From: Dryomyza anilis
Lineage: Eukaryota; Arthropoda; Insecta; Diptera; Dryomyzidae
DNA: 64,000 nucleotides
Assembly (NCBI GenBank): GCA_951804985.1
Contig: OX638132.1
Location: 47,686,476-47,750,475, forward strand
Reading direction: 5' to 3'
Shown: piece after piece, positions 54,712-64,000 of the stretch
Layout of the letters: each line of letters begins with the position of its first letter
How positions within the stretch are numbered: the stretch's first letter is position 1
The notes under the pieces: model-generated
Databases searched by the model: none
Told to the model about the DNA's origin: nothing
What the model saw: only the letters and a program-made list of their open reading frames with translations
Program-made: the position numbers and the translations under genes

Positions 54712-57152
54712 TAGGCATGTTAAACTCATTTGGCATCACGGGCCGCATTGGTAATTCAAATGATGAGGCGGGCCGCATTTGTGTAACATAAGAAAAAAAT
54801 CGCTCTTTTTTTACATTTTTGTAAAAAAAATACAATGATAAGATTATCAAATTATCCATTGATCTTCGTTAAAAGCGCCGCAAGCGAAATTTTTTTGCAA
54901 AAAATTGTGCAAAATTTCCGAACTTCCTTTGATCCTGCCAAAAATATTGTCTGAGGTATTTACTATGGAGTATATTTAAAACACTAGAGGTAATTTTATA
55001 AAACAGACACCTGGCAATCATCCAAAATTGTTGCAACTTTTTATATCAGCAAAATCGTACTATATCGAATTAGATCTCGTACCATTATCGAAGGCCAAAT
55101 TGTACTAAAACTAAAAAAATAGTTCAAAGCGACATATCGCAGTTTTTTTTTTCAAAACGATAATAAAAACGATTGGATTAATATTGCATTAAATAGTTCA
55201 AATATATCGATATTTATTTGAAAAACATTGCAATATCGATGTGGAAAAATGTTTAAATATACTAAAATAAAATTTTACTCCACAAAAATTACGAAATATT
55301 AAAAATTAGCAACAAGATTGGATTTTTGTTATCCGAGTTAGTTCGAGAAAACTTAGAGGCATAAATCTCACTTGGCAGACTAGTTACCATTTTTTTTAGA
55401 TTTTCGGTGCAAACAATACTTAAACATATTGAAAAAGTTTGTTTTTTAAAATACCGTATATAAATTTGATATATGAATAAATTTGAAAAGGTTTCCTTTT
55501 TATGAACAATCAATTTAAATTGCAAGGACAATGATTGATTGGATGTTCGGATTTAGAAGTTATGACGAAGTTTGTTTTATTATCATTAAAACGAGGTTTG
55601 CAGCGTTCTACAGTCAAAAGTTTTTTTCTGCAACCACAAAAAGTGATTACTGATTAATTTTTTGAAACTTTCGAACACTGTATCTCTGGAGAAGGTGAGT
55701 TTTGAACTCTGGTAGATTTTGTGTGGAATGTTTCTAATACAAAAAGTTTTACTTCCTAAAAAAAAAATGTTTGGGAAAGTTAGGTCACATGGGTAAGTTC
55801 GGTAACATGGGACGAACTTTTATAGTCTGTCGGGCCCGACTATGGAATACTCTCCACGCTTGGTGGATTTATTACTGGTATAATTTTGGGGGATATGATA
55901 AAACGGGATTTAAAGTAAGAAAAAAAATGTGAGCGGATTACGCCCATTTTTGGAACACATATTAAGGTAAATTCTAACAATACGTTTTAAATTTTATAAC
56001 TATATCTTGAATACTTTTTGAGTTATTGGTTCCCAAAAAGTATGGGAGGTGGGCGTGTCCGTTTACCGATTTGGTTCATTTTCAAACTCAGAACCATTTT
56101 TTGTCTAAAACATATTGAAACAAAATTTCATCGCATTCTGACAAGTATTTATCAAGTTATTATGTATCCGGTCAGGTAGCAAGACAGACGGACATGTCTA
56201 AATGGACATGTCTAAACGGACTCAAGAATATATATACTTTTCCATACCGGACACGCCTCTTAAGTGGCGTTACAATATCTGAACAAACTTAATATACCCT
56301 GTACCTCATAGGTGTAGGGTATAAAAATGGTGAAATGATTCCAATACCAGTTTGTGCAAAGCTAAACTCTTGGTTAAATACTTGTCAATATTTTTTTAAT
56401 AAAAGTCAACATTTTTCTTTCTTGTTTTATTCTGATTGTAACTTTATTTGATACTTGTCGATATTTTTTTTAATAAAAGTCAACATTTTTGTTTCTTGTT
56501 TTATTCTGATTGCGCCTTTATTTGATACTGGAGCTGATTCCGAAAATTTTTCTGTTAAATAGGGTCTAGTTTTTGAGATTTTTAAGTTTTAATTATTTTC
56601 TCTCCTTCTATCTTTAAAAGTCGAACCAAAAACAATAATGTACAAAACAATGGGTTACCATATATTTTTTTTTATATGCCGGCGAAATATAGCCAAGGGA
56701 AATTCAAAACTTTACAATAAATTTAAAATTTTATTCATAAAAAACAATATAACTTGACGAAAAAAAGGTAAAAATTATTGTTACGGCATTTGTACAACGT
56801 CATGTACAATATTTAAAATGACAATTAAATTAAGACTCTATATTAAAAACTTATCAAATTCTCATTATTAAATTTTGGAAAATAATGTATCTATAAAATA
56901 TTGATTTTTTTTTTGGAATAAATTAATAAGATTTAGCCAAGATTAGTGATTTAAGTTCTTATATGACATGTTATATGAATACATGCGCTGCACAGAAAAT
57001 GTACAACAATAAACAATAATCATATTAACTCCTGAAAATAAAATAACATTATAATTTTTCAATTCTTGAAAATACATTATTTTTAATATTATTTAAAAAG
57101 TCTTCGCGGGCCGCAGAAGAAAGGTTGGCGGGCCGTGTGTTTGACATGCCTG
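54712..57152. mobile_element. hAT-type non-autonomous element with exact 8-bp target duplication
   Basis: The 2441-bp element has terminal inverted repeats TAGGCATGTTAAAC and GTTTGACATGCCTG and subterminal gggccgc motifs. GTCTAGGT occurs at 54704-54711 and 57153-57160. The interior carries a TATACCC repeat (55765-56328) and a roughly 72-bp tandem pair near 56385-56530 (taataaaagtcaacatttt). No transposase frame is found. Confidence 0.9.
55765..56328 (-). repeat. TATACCC-type dispersed repeat, full length, reverse
   Basis: The repeat reads in reverse from tataccctacacctatgagg (ending 56328) to the tail gcccgactataaaag...ccatgtgacctaac (near 55765). All internal blocks seen in other copies are present. 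Confidence 0.8.
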
Positions 57153-57795
57153 GTCTAGGTGAAATTTTTTTTGAAATTAATAAATTTTGTATTCACGTTG
57201 TTATCGTTGCCACAAAGTTATGCTGCTGCCGAACGTAAATTAGATTTTAAAACTATTAACAGTATAATGTTAGCAAAAGAGTTATGCTCCAAAAATGTCG
57301 AAACTCACAATGTATGGTCAGCAAAACATAGCTTTTAGTCTTAATTTAAATTATCGCAGAGCTGGTTTATTTTAATTATTTGAAAAATTGTAAGTAAAAT
57401 CAGCCAATTTTAAGTTTAATTTTTATTTAGGGTGAGTGCGAGTTCGACTGAATTGCTGAATAAACTAAATTGTACGAGTTTTTATTCGACCGCCATTTGG
57501 TAACCGGTAATTGTAAGTCTCTAATAAATCATATGATAATCGATTTATTAGAGACTCTTTGCTGTGTTCCCATTTAGTTCAATTTAGTTTGCTAGAAAAT
57601 TTGCTAAATTGAAAAGTGAACTCTGCATTATCGACAATAAGGACTGCGTCGAATAAAATTGTCCGTTACATATCTTCCCATAATGTGCTATTGCAAGATT
57701 CGAATTAAAAAAATTTGATCATAGTAGCTCTGAATTAAATGGCAGAAAATAATTTGTGTCAGTTATAGTCAATACAAAATTTATTTAACGCGAAA

Positions 57796-58748
57796 ATGGC
57801 AAACGAAGTGGAAGTGCGAGAAAATATAATTAAAATTTTTCAAAAACAACCTAGTTGGTCTTTTAAAAAATTGCCAAGGAGGTAGGGGCTAACCCTAAGA
57901 CCATTTCTCGCGTTATCAACCGCTTTAAGGAAGACCTGAGTATTGATCGGAAGAAAGGTTCTGGTAAAAAAAGGCTCACATGATCGTGAAAAGTCGAATA
58001 TTTTAAAGAAAGATCCAAGCAGATCCGGAAGGAAATTTGCGAGAAAGGCGGATTGCTCAAAATCTTTCGTGCGCAGGACTAAGAAAGAAGCTGGGCTGAA
58101 GACGTTCAAGGTCCAAAAATTTCCGGATAGAAATGCCGTCAAGAATGAAACCGCAAAACAACGAGCTAAAAAGCTGAACCAAGATTTTTTTTTAAAAATT
58201 CGATTGCTGCATAATGGACGACGAAACTTATGTCTCAGCTACCTGGGCAGGAATTTTATACAACCGATTCTCGAGGAAATGTCGCTGAAAAATTCCAAAA
58301 AAAAATCCTTGTTTGGCAGGCAATTTGCAGTTGTGGAAAAAGGAGCAGCTCATTCGTGACATCGGGTACAATTAATAGCGAAATATATGTGAAGGAATGC
58401 TTGCAAAAGAGATTGCTTCCATTTTTACGCCAACATGAAGTGTCCACATTTTTTTGGCCTGACCTCGCTTCATGTCACTACAGCAAAACGGCCTTAGAGT
58501 GGATCCAACAAAATGCAGTGATTTTGGTGCCTAGAGAAGCCAATCCACCAAACTGTCCAGAACTCAGGCGGATTGAGACACTGGGCTTTAGTAAAAAGGG
58601 AGATGAAAACAACAAAAAAGTGGCCAAAGACCTCCAAGACTTTAAAAGAAAGTGGTCTTCAGCAGCTGTGAGGGTGTCGGACACTACCATTACAACACTA
58701 ATGGAAGGGGTTCCGGAAAAATTAAAACTTTTTATTAAAAAATATTAA
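57796..58748 (+). pseudogene. Tc1/mariner transposase, DD37E, frameshifted
   Basis: The start codon at 57796 gives VRENIIKIFQKQPSWSFKK, a helix-turn-helix start. A one-base loss near 57865 and further shifts near 57970-58100 break the DNA-binding domain (GANPKTISRVINRFKED is readable across a shift). The catalytic part has MDDETYV (first Asp, near 58214), then in the frame from 58230 GQEFYTTDSRGNVAEKF and ILVWQAICSCGK, FWPDLASCHYSK (second Asp) and NPPNCPELRRIE (Glu). There are 37 residues between the second Asp and the Glu. The end LMEGVPEKL is typical. All three acidic residues survive, but the gene cannot be translated whole. Confidence 0.85.
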
Positions 58749-58756
58749 TGTCTGGT

Positions 58757-59500
58757 TTTTATACCCTACACTAAGAGTGAAAGGGTATATTCAGTTTGGT
58801 ACGCCGTTTGTAACACCCAGAAGGAAGCATCTCCGGTATGGAAAAGTATATATATTCTTGATCAGCATGACCTCCTGAGTCGATTTAGCGATGTCCGTCT
58901 GTCCGTCTGTCTGTCTGTCTGTCCGTCTGTCTGTCCGTCTGTCTGTCTGTCTGTTGAAATCCCTACTACTTTTAAAATTGAAGAGCTAGATAAATGAAAC
59001 TTATAACTTTGATTACTAATATACCTACGCTGTATGTGCGAAAAAATTGGCGAGATCGGTTCATTGTGACATATGATCCGACCACTTATGTTCAAATACC
59101 TCATATAAAATGTACATATAAAGATCAATTTTTATGTATACGTGCTTAGGTAAACTTTTTTGGTCAAATATATATTGACATCATGCTGATAATAATGTTT
59201 TCCGTCGAAAAGACCTGTGGTTCATTAAAAAAAAATCGAAATTCGGTACACCTACCCATTTGTAAATATGGGTATCAAATGAATGGAAATTCTTCAGCGA
59301 TTGAATGTTTGTAGTTATTTTCAGGATTCGTATACCCTGGTGACCTATATATCACTTTGAATGGTAACCACACATATGTGTAGGGTATTTATAGTCGGCT
59401 TAGACCGACTATAATTTTGATAATCCTAACTATCATAATTACACCTACTTTAAAATTTCCCATGTGATCTAACCTTCCCAACTGGTTTATATATTTTTTT
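58757..59500 (+). repeat. TATACCC-type dispersed repeat, full length
   Basis: The repeat begins tataccctacactaagagtg just after the transposase stop. It contains the expanded gtccgtctgtctg tract (58890-58953), aatcgaaattcggtaca, tgtagggtatttatagtcgg and the tail catgtgatctaacctt. It is more diverged from the 40-kb and 62-kb copies than those are from each other. Confidence 0.75.
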
Positions 59501-59644
59501 AAATCTAAAAATAATTTGCAAAATAAAATATTTTATTCTATAAAAATTCGATTACTAGATTTTTTCATTTTTGTAGCGGACAATTTTATTCAACGCAGTC
59601 CTTATTTAGTATAGTCAGCAATTTAGTCGAATTCGCACACACCG

Positions 59645-60263
59645 TGAACACATATTAATCTCAAGGTTGTACCTAATATATTACATGCGTTTATATAATA
59701 AATGTACCTAAAATTACTGATATATGCATATATATGTACCTTTAATGAATTGTTTTTGTTAAAAAGTAAAATAAAAAATAGGTAATTTTTTTTGGAATTG
59801 GTTACTTTTTTTTTGATTTGGTAAGCATTAAATTATTTTTCACTGACAACCCTGCATGCAACACAAATTTTTCAATACAATAAATAAATAAAATTTGTAA
59901 AATTAAATGTACGACTTGACATTTACTAATTGTTAAGCCACTAATTAAACTAAAACTATTCAACTTGGTTTTTGCAATTAAAATAATATTGAAAATGTTT
60001 CGACCTAAGCTTTAAGCTGGCAATAATATTAAAAAAATGTTTTCCGATGTCTGTCCAAAAATATACGTTTTTTTTAAATTTGTAGCACAACCAAAACATG
60101 TTTCTATATTAACATACACCATGGTAAACATTTGTATACAAACATAATATAATTTAGAGCTTATTACAATACGCTTATTTACAACTCTCATTACATCATT
60201 TAAGCCCTGTTCTGCAGGGTGTACGTCATTCATGTATTAATTTTGTGTATGTTTTTATTTTAG
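59645..60263 (+). other. Intron sequence upstream of ENT exon C
   Basis: AT-rich sequence with no element recognised. The acceptor tatgtttttattttag ends at 60263. Confidence 0.55.
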
Positions 60264-60439
60264 CCGAAACCTAAATTTCTTGCACTACCAGTAATATTGA
60301 GGGCTGTGTTTATACCATTGTTTTTAATCTGTAATTACCGGCCAAAAGATATTGTCAGAGTGTTACCAGTATACATTAACGATGAATACATTTATTGGAT
60401 TATAGCTATTATAATGTCATTCAGCTCCGGATACCTGAG
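60264..60439 (+). CDS. Equilibrative nucleoside transporter exon C, about TM9-TM10
   Basis: The exon is 176 nt, entering in phase 0 after the TGG of exon B and leaving in phase 2 at ctgag/gtaagc. It encodes PKPKFLALPVILRAVFIPLF (TM9), LICNYRPK, a short loop ending in VYINDEYIYW, and IIAIIMSFSSGYLR (TM10). The R-x-x-FIPLF-x-x-CN-Y-x-P and F-S-x-GYL patterns match ENT transporters. The next coding exon, expected to continue SLCM-like and end with TM11, is not found before 64000. The frame is uninterrupted across all three exons. Confidence 0.87.
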
Positions 60440-60489
60440 GTAAGCTTAAAATTAATTTATTTAAACTTATTGCATTTAAACTACTATTC

Positions 60490-60670
60490 AGAGTTTGTAA
60501 ATGCACGTGATCATGCGTCTGTCATATAAATATTCGTAACCAAAACTACTCAGTATTCGTGCATCACTTCTTTTTTTTACAACAAAGACCGGCACTACGA
60601 GTCGGGCACTATTCTCAGTACCTGTACTCGTGCAGTTTACGAAAATTATGAAATCGAGCGTGAAATGTGA
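60490..60670 (+). repeat. Degenerate foldback-arm fragment
   Basis: The blocks gtgcatcacttcttttttt, acaacaaagaccg, gggcactattctcagtacctg and actcgtgcagtttacgaaaa match the left-arm orientation of foldbacks A and B. It begins about 50 bp after exon C. Confidence 0.6.
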
Positions 60671-60765
60671 AAAACAAACAAGCATGTCATGTTCATTCTA
60701 GAATATTGTCCAAATATCTTTTTGTTCTAAATAAGTTGAAGAATATTTTCCGATACATTCTTTTT

Positions 60766-60806
60766 AGCCGCGGTAGCTCAGTGGTTAGTGCGTTGGACTG
60801 CGAGCC
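60766..60806 (+). mobile_element. SINE head (tRNA-like), cut by a hAT-like element
   Basis: agccgcggTAGCTCAGTGG is followed by ttagtgcgttggactgcgagcc, identical to the 5-prime end of the SINE at 7251-7568. It stops exactly where the CAGGGGCGGATCCAG terminus begins. The rest should lie beyond the window. This is not an isolated tRNA gene. Confidence 0.8.
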
Positions 60807-61034
60807 CAGGGGCGGATCCAGAAGTATAATTTGGGGGGGGCGATTGATTTTTTTGCGCCTTTTTTCCAATTTTTTCTAAAATGCGCCCCAAAAATTTATT
60901 TTGCGCCCTTTTTTATATTTTCTCATCAAATACAGTGAATAATGAATTATACACAACTGTACTTCTTTAAACCAACTTTTTTTCTTTAAATCAACCATTT
61001 GCTTAAAAAAAACAAAAAGGGTGCGATCGGATCT

Positions 61035-61396
61035 GTGGTACCCTAGAAAAATCGATATCCGGTACACCTACATATTTGGCCATATAGGTACTCAAATGAA
61101 AGGTAATAATGCCACATTTTTAATTATATGGTTATTTTATGATCTTATAACCTAATCCTAATCGCTATGATTTGTAATTATGTAAAAAATAAAATTAAAA
61201 TAAAATGCTGATTGTTGAGAAAATTATTTAATTATTTATCAAATTTTTTTTTTAAATTTTCTAGAAGTGGCCCAACAGGTTACTGTGGTTATCGAATCAT
61301 GAACATAATAACATACTAATCGTGAAATCAATATCATTCATTTCAGTACCTACATATCGGTAGGTGTATAAGGTTTCGATTTATCTGGGGTACCAC
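61035..61396. mobile_element. 362-bp MITE with GTGGTACCC ends
   Basis: The terminal inverted repeats are about 65 bp and imperfect (GTGGTACCCTAGAAAAATCG on the left, reverse of cgatttatctggggtaccac on the right), continuing through acacctac and taggtact. Related left-end sequence occurs at 8038 and 59217. No coding capacity. Confidence 0.7.
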
Positions 61397-62369
61397 AAGT
61401 CCGACCGGGCACCAATTTAGTCTGGGACCCAAACAGAGGGAATAGCTTGAAGAAACAATTTTTCACTTCATCCGGTTATCTAAAGTTCAGCCAATTTGTT
61501 TGTTTGGAGATTTTTTGGTAGGAGTAACGACTTTTTTTCCATATATATATCAAAAATAATTATTAATTTTGGTTTTAATAAATATGTATCTAAAATAAAA
61601 ATTATATTTGAATGTATTTATCAAAAATAATTATTTTTGACTTTAATAATATTAATCAAACTTTTATTTATTTTTCTCAAATATAATTATTAAAAAATAT
61701 TTTAAAATTTAACAGTCCTATAATAAAAATAAGACTATACATTAAAAATGTTCATCGAATGTTATCTAATGGTACCCTTTGTTTTACAGTGCCATCATTT
61801 CTTACAATGACTTTTTACACATAAATTTGAAAAATTAATTATTTTTAGTCTCTGATTTTTGGAAGGTGTACATATCTCAGTACGTTTTGGAAACAAAATT
61901 CAATTTGTGTATTATATTAAAGGTGATCAATACCGACATCTCGTTGGAAAACTACATCAGATATACACAATGTATTTTTAATGATTATTTTCACTTTTCA
62001 AGTTAGCATATTTCGAAAACCAAAAATATTTGAATTTGAATTTTTAGTATAACATTTGTACCAATTGTACCAAACTTAAGTTTGATATTTAACTTAGTTT
62101 TTTGAACAATTTATTCAAGAATTAAAAGGTAATAGTTACTTCACCAATTATTAAATTAATTTACAACAGTTTTTTTAATTTCAAAAATACTAAAAACGTA
62201 AAAATCGGATTATAAATCGTCGTTATAGAAAGTCATCAAATAAATTTTGTTTCAATATCGATTTTTTTTTGTTAATAACTTCTTCAATTATAAATTGAAA
62301 CAATCATAACCTTTTAGCGTAGTGCCGATTGGACATACTTAAAAACTATATTTTGTGAATATTTGATTT
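61397..62369. other. AT-rich sequence inside the hAT-like element
   Basis: I recognise no gene or repeat in this stretch. Confidence 0.4.
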
Positions 62370-62960
62370 TTATACCCTACACCTATGAGGTACAGGGTAT
62401 ATTAACTTTGTGCATATATTGTAACGCCCCTTAGGAGGCGTGTCCGGTATGGAAAAGTATATATATTCTTGATCAGCATCACCACCCGAGTCCGTTGAGC
62501 CAAGTCCGTCTGTCTGTCCGTCCGTCCGTCTGTCTTGCTGTCCGTACACACGATAACTTGAGAAATACTGCTTAGAATGCGATGATATTTCGTTTCAATA
62601 CTTTTTAGCCAAAAGTTAGTTTTGTCAATGTAAATGAGCCAAATTAGTCAACGGACACGCCCACCTCCCATACACGTCACTTTTATATAACTCTTTACGA
62701 AGCAAACTCGAAAAGTATTCAAGATATACTTATAAAATTTAAAACGTATTGTTAGAATTCACCTAAAATATGTGATCCAAAAATGGGCGTGATACGCCCA
62801 CATTTTATTTTTTATTACTTTTCGCTTTTTCATAGTGGACATTTTATTCGCAAATTAGTGAAAACAAAATTATCAAATATTTTCCTTAAATCTCTACATA
62901 TGTTTTAAAAGTGGGCGTGATTCGCCCACATTTATATTTCTACATGTTTCAATATACGTC
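62370..62960 (+). repeat. TATACCC-type dispersed repeat
   Basis: The repeat begins tataccctacacctatgagg and contains cgccccttaggaggcgtgtc, the gtccgtccgtccgtctgtct tract, cggacacgcccacctccc and gggcgtgatacgcccac. It closely matches 40090-40640. Confidence 0.8.
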
Positions 62961-63574
62961 GTCATAAATTTGGTATGTAGATAATATTCGGAGTGTAAGA
63001 ATGTCGAACTTTTATCAAAATTTCAAAAATGGTATTTGGACTTATAGTTGTACAACGAAGATATACAAAATATATGTATATTTTTTAAAAACTATGGCGC
63101 ATTAGTATAGACAATTCAAAGTCAAATTTAAATTCAAAATCATCTATTTGACAATTTATTCTATACAAAAATCCTAAAAAAGTTTTTTTTTTAAGTCGAA
63201 TTATTAAAGTTGTCTAAAATTGTCTATGATGTTTAAATATAATGTTTAAATTCGATTTAATATTGATCTCAAAATATTTAAAACTTTAAAATAAAAAGTG
63301 GGCGTTACCCGCTATTTTGGACAATTTTAACAAAGATTAAAATGTCAAAAAGTTTTTTTAAGTCGCAAAATTTATTTTTTAAAAATGTAATTTAGAGAAT
63401 ATTAGTAATCTGGAGACAGTTAGTAATTTTTACACAAAGGCGCAATGCAGAAAAGCTCAAAAAGGCGTAAACTATTCAAATAAATATCAAAATTGAAACA
63501 GAGCATAACTTACAGATTTTTATCGTCTTTACAAGCGCAAAATTATCAAAACAAACACAAAATGAAAATGACGC

Positions 63575-64000
63575 ATATTTACTCTGTAAATGAATTGTGT
63601 TTTTTTTTTTTTGAAAATTTGCGCCTTTTTCTATATTTTGCGATCTTTTTAAAAGCCGCAAACATTCTGCAATTTAGGCGCTTTTTCCAAAAATTTTGTA
63701 AATTAGGCGCATTTGCAATTTTATGCTTTTTTGAAAATGTTGCGCCCTTCTGTAGAGGCGCAAAAATTTTGTAAATTACGCGCATTTCTAATTTTATGCT
63801 TTTTTGAACATTTTGCGACTTTCTCTATATTTTGCGCCCTTCTATAGAGGCGCAAACATTTTGTAAATTAGGCGCATTTGCAATTTTATCCTTTTTTGAA
63901 AATTTTGCGCCTTTCTCTATATTTTGCGCCCTTCTATTGAGACGCAAAAATTTTGTAAATTAGGCGCATTTGCAATTTTATGCTTTTTTGAACATTTGGC
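63575..64000 (+). repeat. Tandem array with GCGCC/GGCGC motifs, about 92-bp unit
   Basis: The marker ttttgtaaatta(g/c)gcgc occurs at 63694, 63767, 63859 and 63951. Spacing is 73, 92 and 92 bp; the short spacing lacks a ctttctctatattttgcgcc segment. Each unit pairs gcgcccttctat with gaggcgcaaa in inverted orientation. The array continues past the window. Confidence 0.8.

Larger units (their letters stand above)
54499..57336 (+). pseudogene. hAT transposase C-terminal remnant, split by a younger hAT element
   Basis: The part before the insertion (54499-54711) has an acidic/hydrophobic frame (EEIDIEEIITQLKLL, MFWYKVHTF). After removal of 54712-57152 plus one copy of the 8-bp repeat it continues GEIFFEINKF. 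After a one-base shift it then gives TLLSLPQSYAAAER, INSIMLAKELCSKNVE and a stop near 57336. The LPxSxAAxER pattern is that of the hAT dimerisation domain. The catalytic part is not present in the window. Confidence 0.65.
57430..59644 (+). mobile_element. Tc1/mariner transposon of DD37E type, decayed
   Basis: The left end GGGTGAGTGCGAGTTCGACT follows TA (57428-57429); the right end ttagtcgaattcgcacacacc is at about 59624-59643. A transposase gene is at 57796-58748, and a TATACCC repeat (58757-59500) is inserted downstream. The MITE at 9380-9613 has the same ends. Confidence 0.85.
60807..64000. mobile_element. hAT-like element, left end and interior, running off the window
   Basis: The element begins CAGGGGCGGATCCAGAAG followed by a G8 run and gcgcc motifs, a terminus style I associate with hAT elements. 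TGCGAGCC (60799-60806) is the expected 8-bp target sequence. The interior includes a MITE (61035-61396), AT-rich spacer, a TATACCC repeat (62370-62960) and a gcgcc-rich tandem array at the end of the window. The right end and target duplication are outside. Confidence 0.6.

Noticed and set aside
60766..60806. Functional tRNA gene
   Set aside because: Only the A-box half is present and the sequence matches the head of the local SINE; it is cut by a hAT-like terminus.
60440..64000. Next ENT exon after exon C
   Set aside because: I looked for a phase-2 acceptor followed by sequence encoding the expected TM10-TM11 continuation and found none; it probably lies beyond the window.

Overview
The window looks like AT-rich intronic DNA of a higher fly (Brachycera). 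The reasons are the short introns with gtaagt/tttcag splice sites, the transposon families present, and a dispersed repeat that begins TATACCCT and carries GTCCGTCTGTCTG tracts, a type common in fly genomes. I find one host gene. Three exons on the + strand (6424-6598, 35127-35251, 60264-60439) have intact splice sites and joining phases. Together they encode the C-terminal half (about TM7 to TM10) of an equilibrative nucleoside transporter (ENT/SLC29). The introns between them are 28.5 kb and 25.0 kb, and nearly everything else in the window is transposon or repeat. All comparisons were made by eye from the sequence alone.

1-6.4 kb: a direct segmental duplication (1-2050 against 2587-5373). 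The second copy contains a giant hairpin (2688-4070) sitting inside a fragment of a family-A LTR. Exon A follows.

6.6-35.1 kb (intron 1): a 606-bp MITE; a tRNA-derived SINE with a 10-bp target duplication; a GATCGCTCA minisatellite; a 234-bp MITE of the Tc1/mariner element found at 57.4 kb; a foldback element (9960-15895) split by an internally deleted Ty3/gypsy element (family A) and by a second insertion; a tandem segmental duplication (16618-18066); T-rich low-complexity DNA; a five-copy satellite; a decayed minus-strand gypsy element (family B, 21.8-25.8 kb); a Harbinger transposon with its Myb-like gene and transposase remnant (25.85-27.9 kb); and a decayed non-LTR retrotransposon (30.9-34.2 kb) split by a Transib-like element. 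Exon B follows.

35.2-60.3 kb (intron 2): SINE and dispersed-repeat copies; a second Harbinger remnant; two related foldback elements, one holding a solo family-A LTR; inverted tandem arrays (47.2-48.5 and 53.7-54.3 kb) around a second family-A gypsy copy (RT/RNase H intact, integrase deleted) and a 1.83-kb palindrome; a hAT element inserted with an exact 8-bp duplication into an older hAT transposase; and a Tc1/mariner element of the DD37E type. Exon C follows.

60.5-64 kb (start of the next intron): a foldback-arm fragment, a SINE head cut by a hAT-like element that runs off the window, and, nested in that element, a 362-bp MITE and another TATACCC repeat.

No transposon here looks autonomous. 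Only the host exons and short stretches such as the 538-codon RT/RNase H frame are free of lesions.
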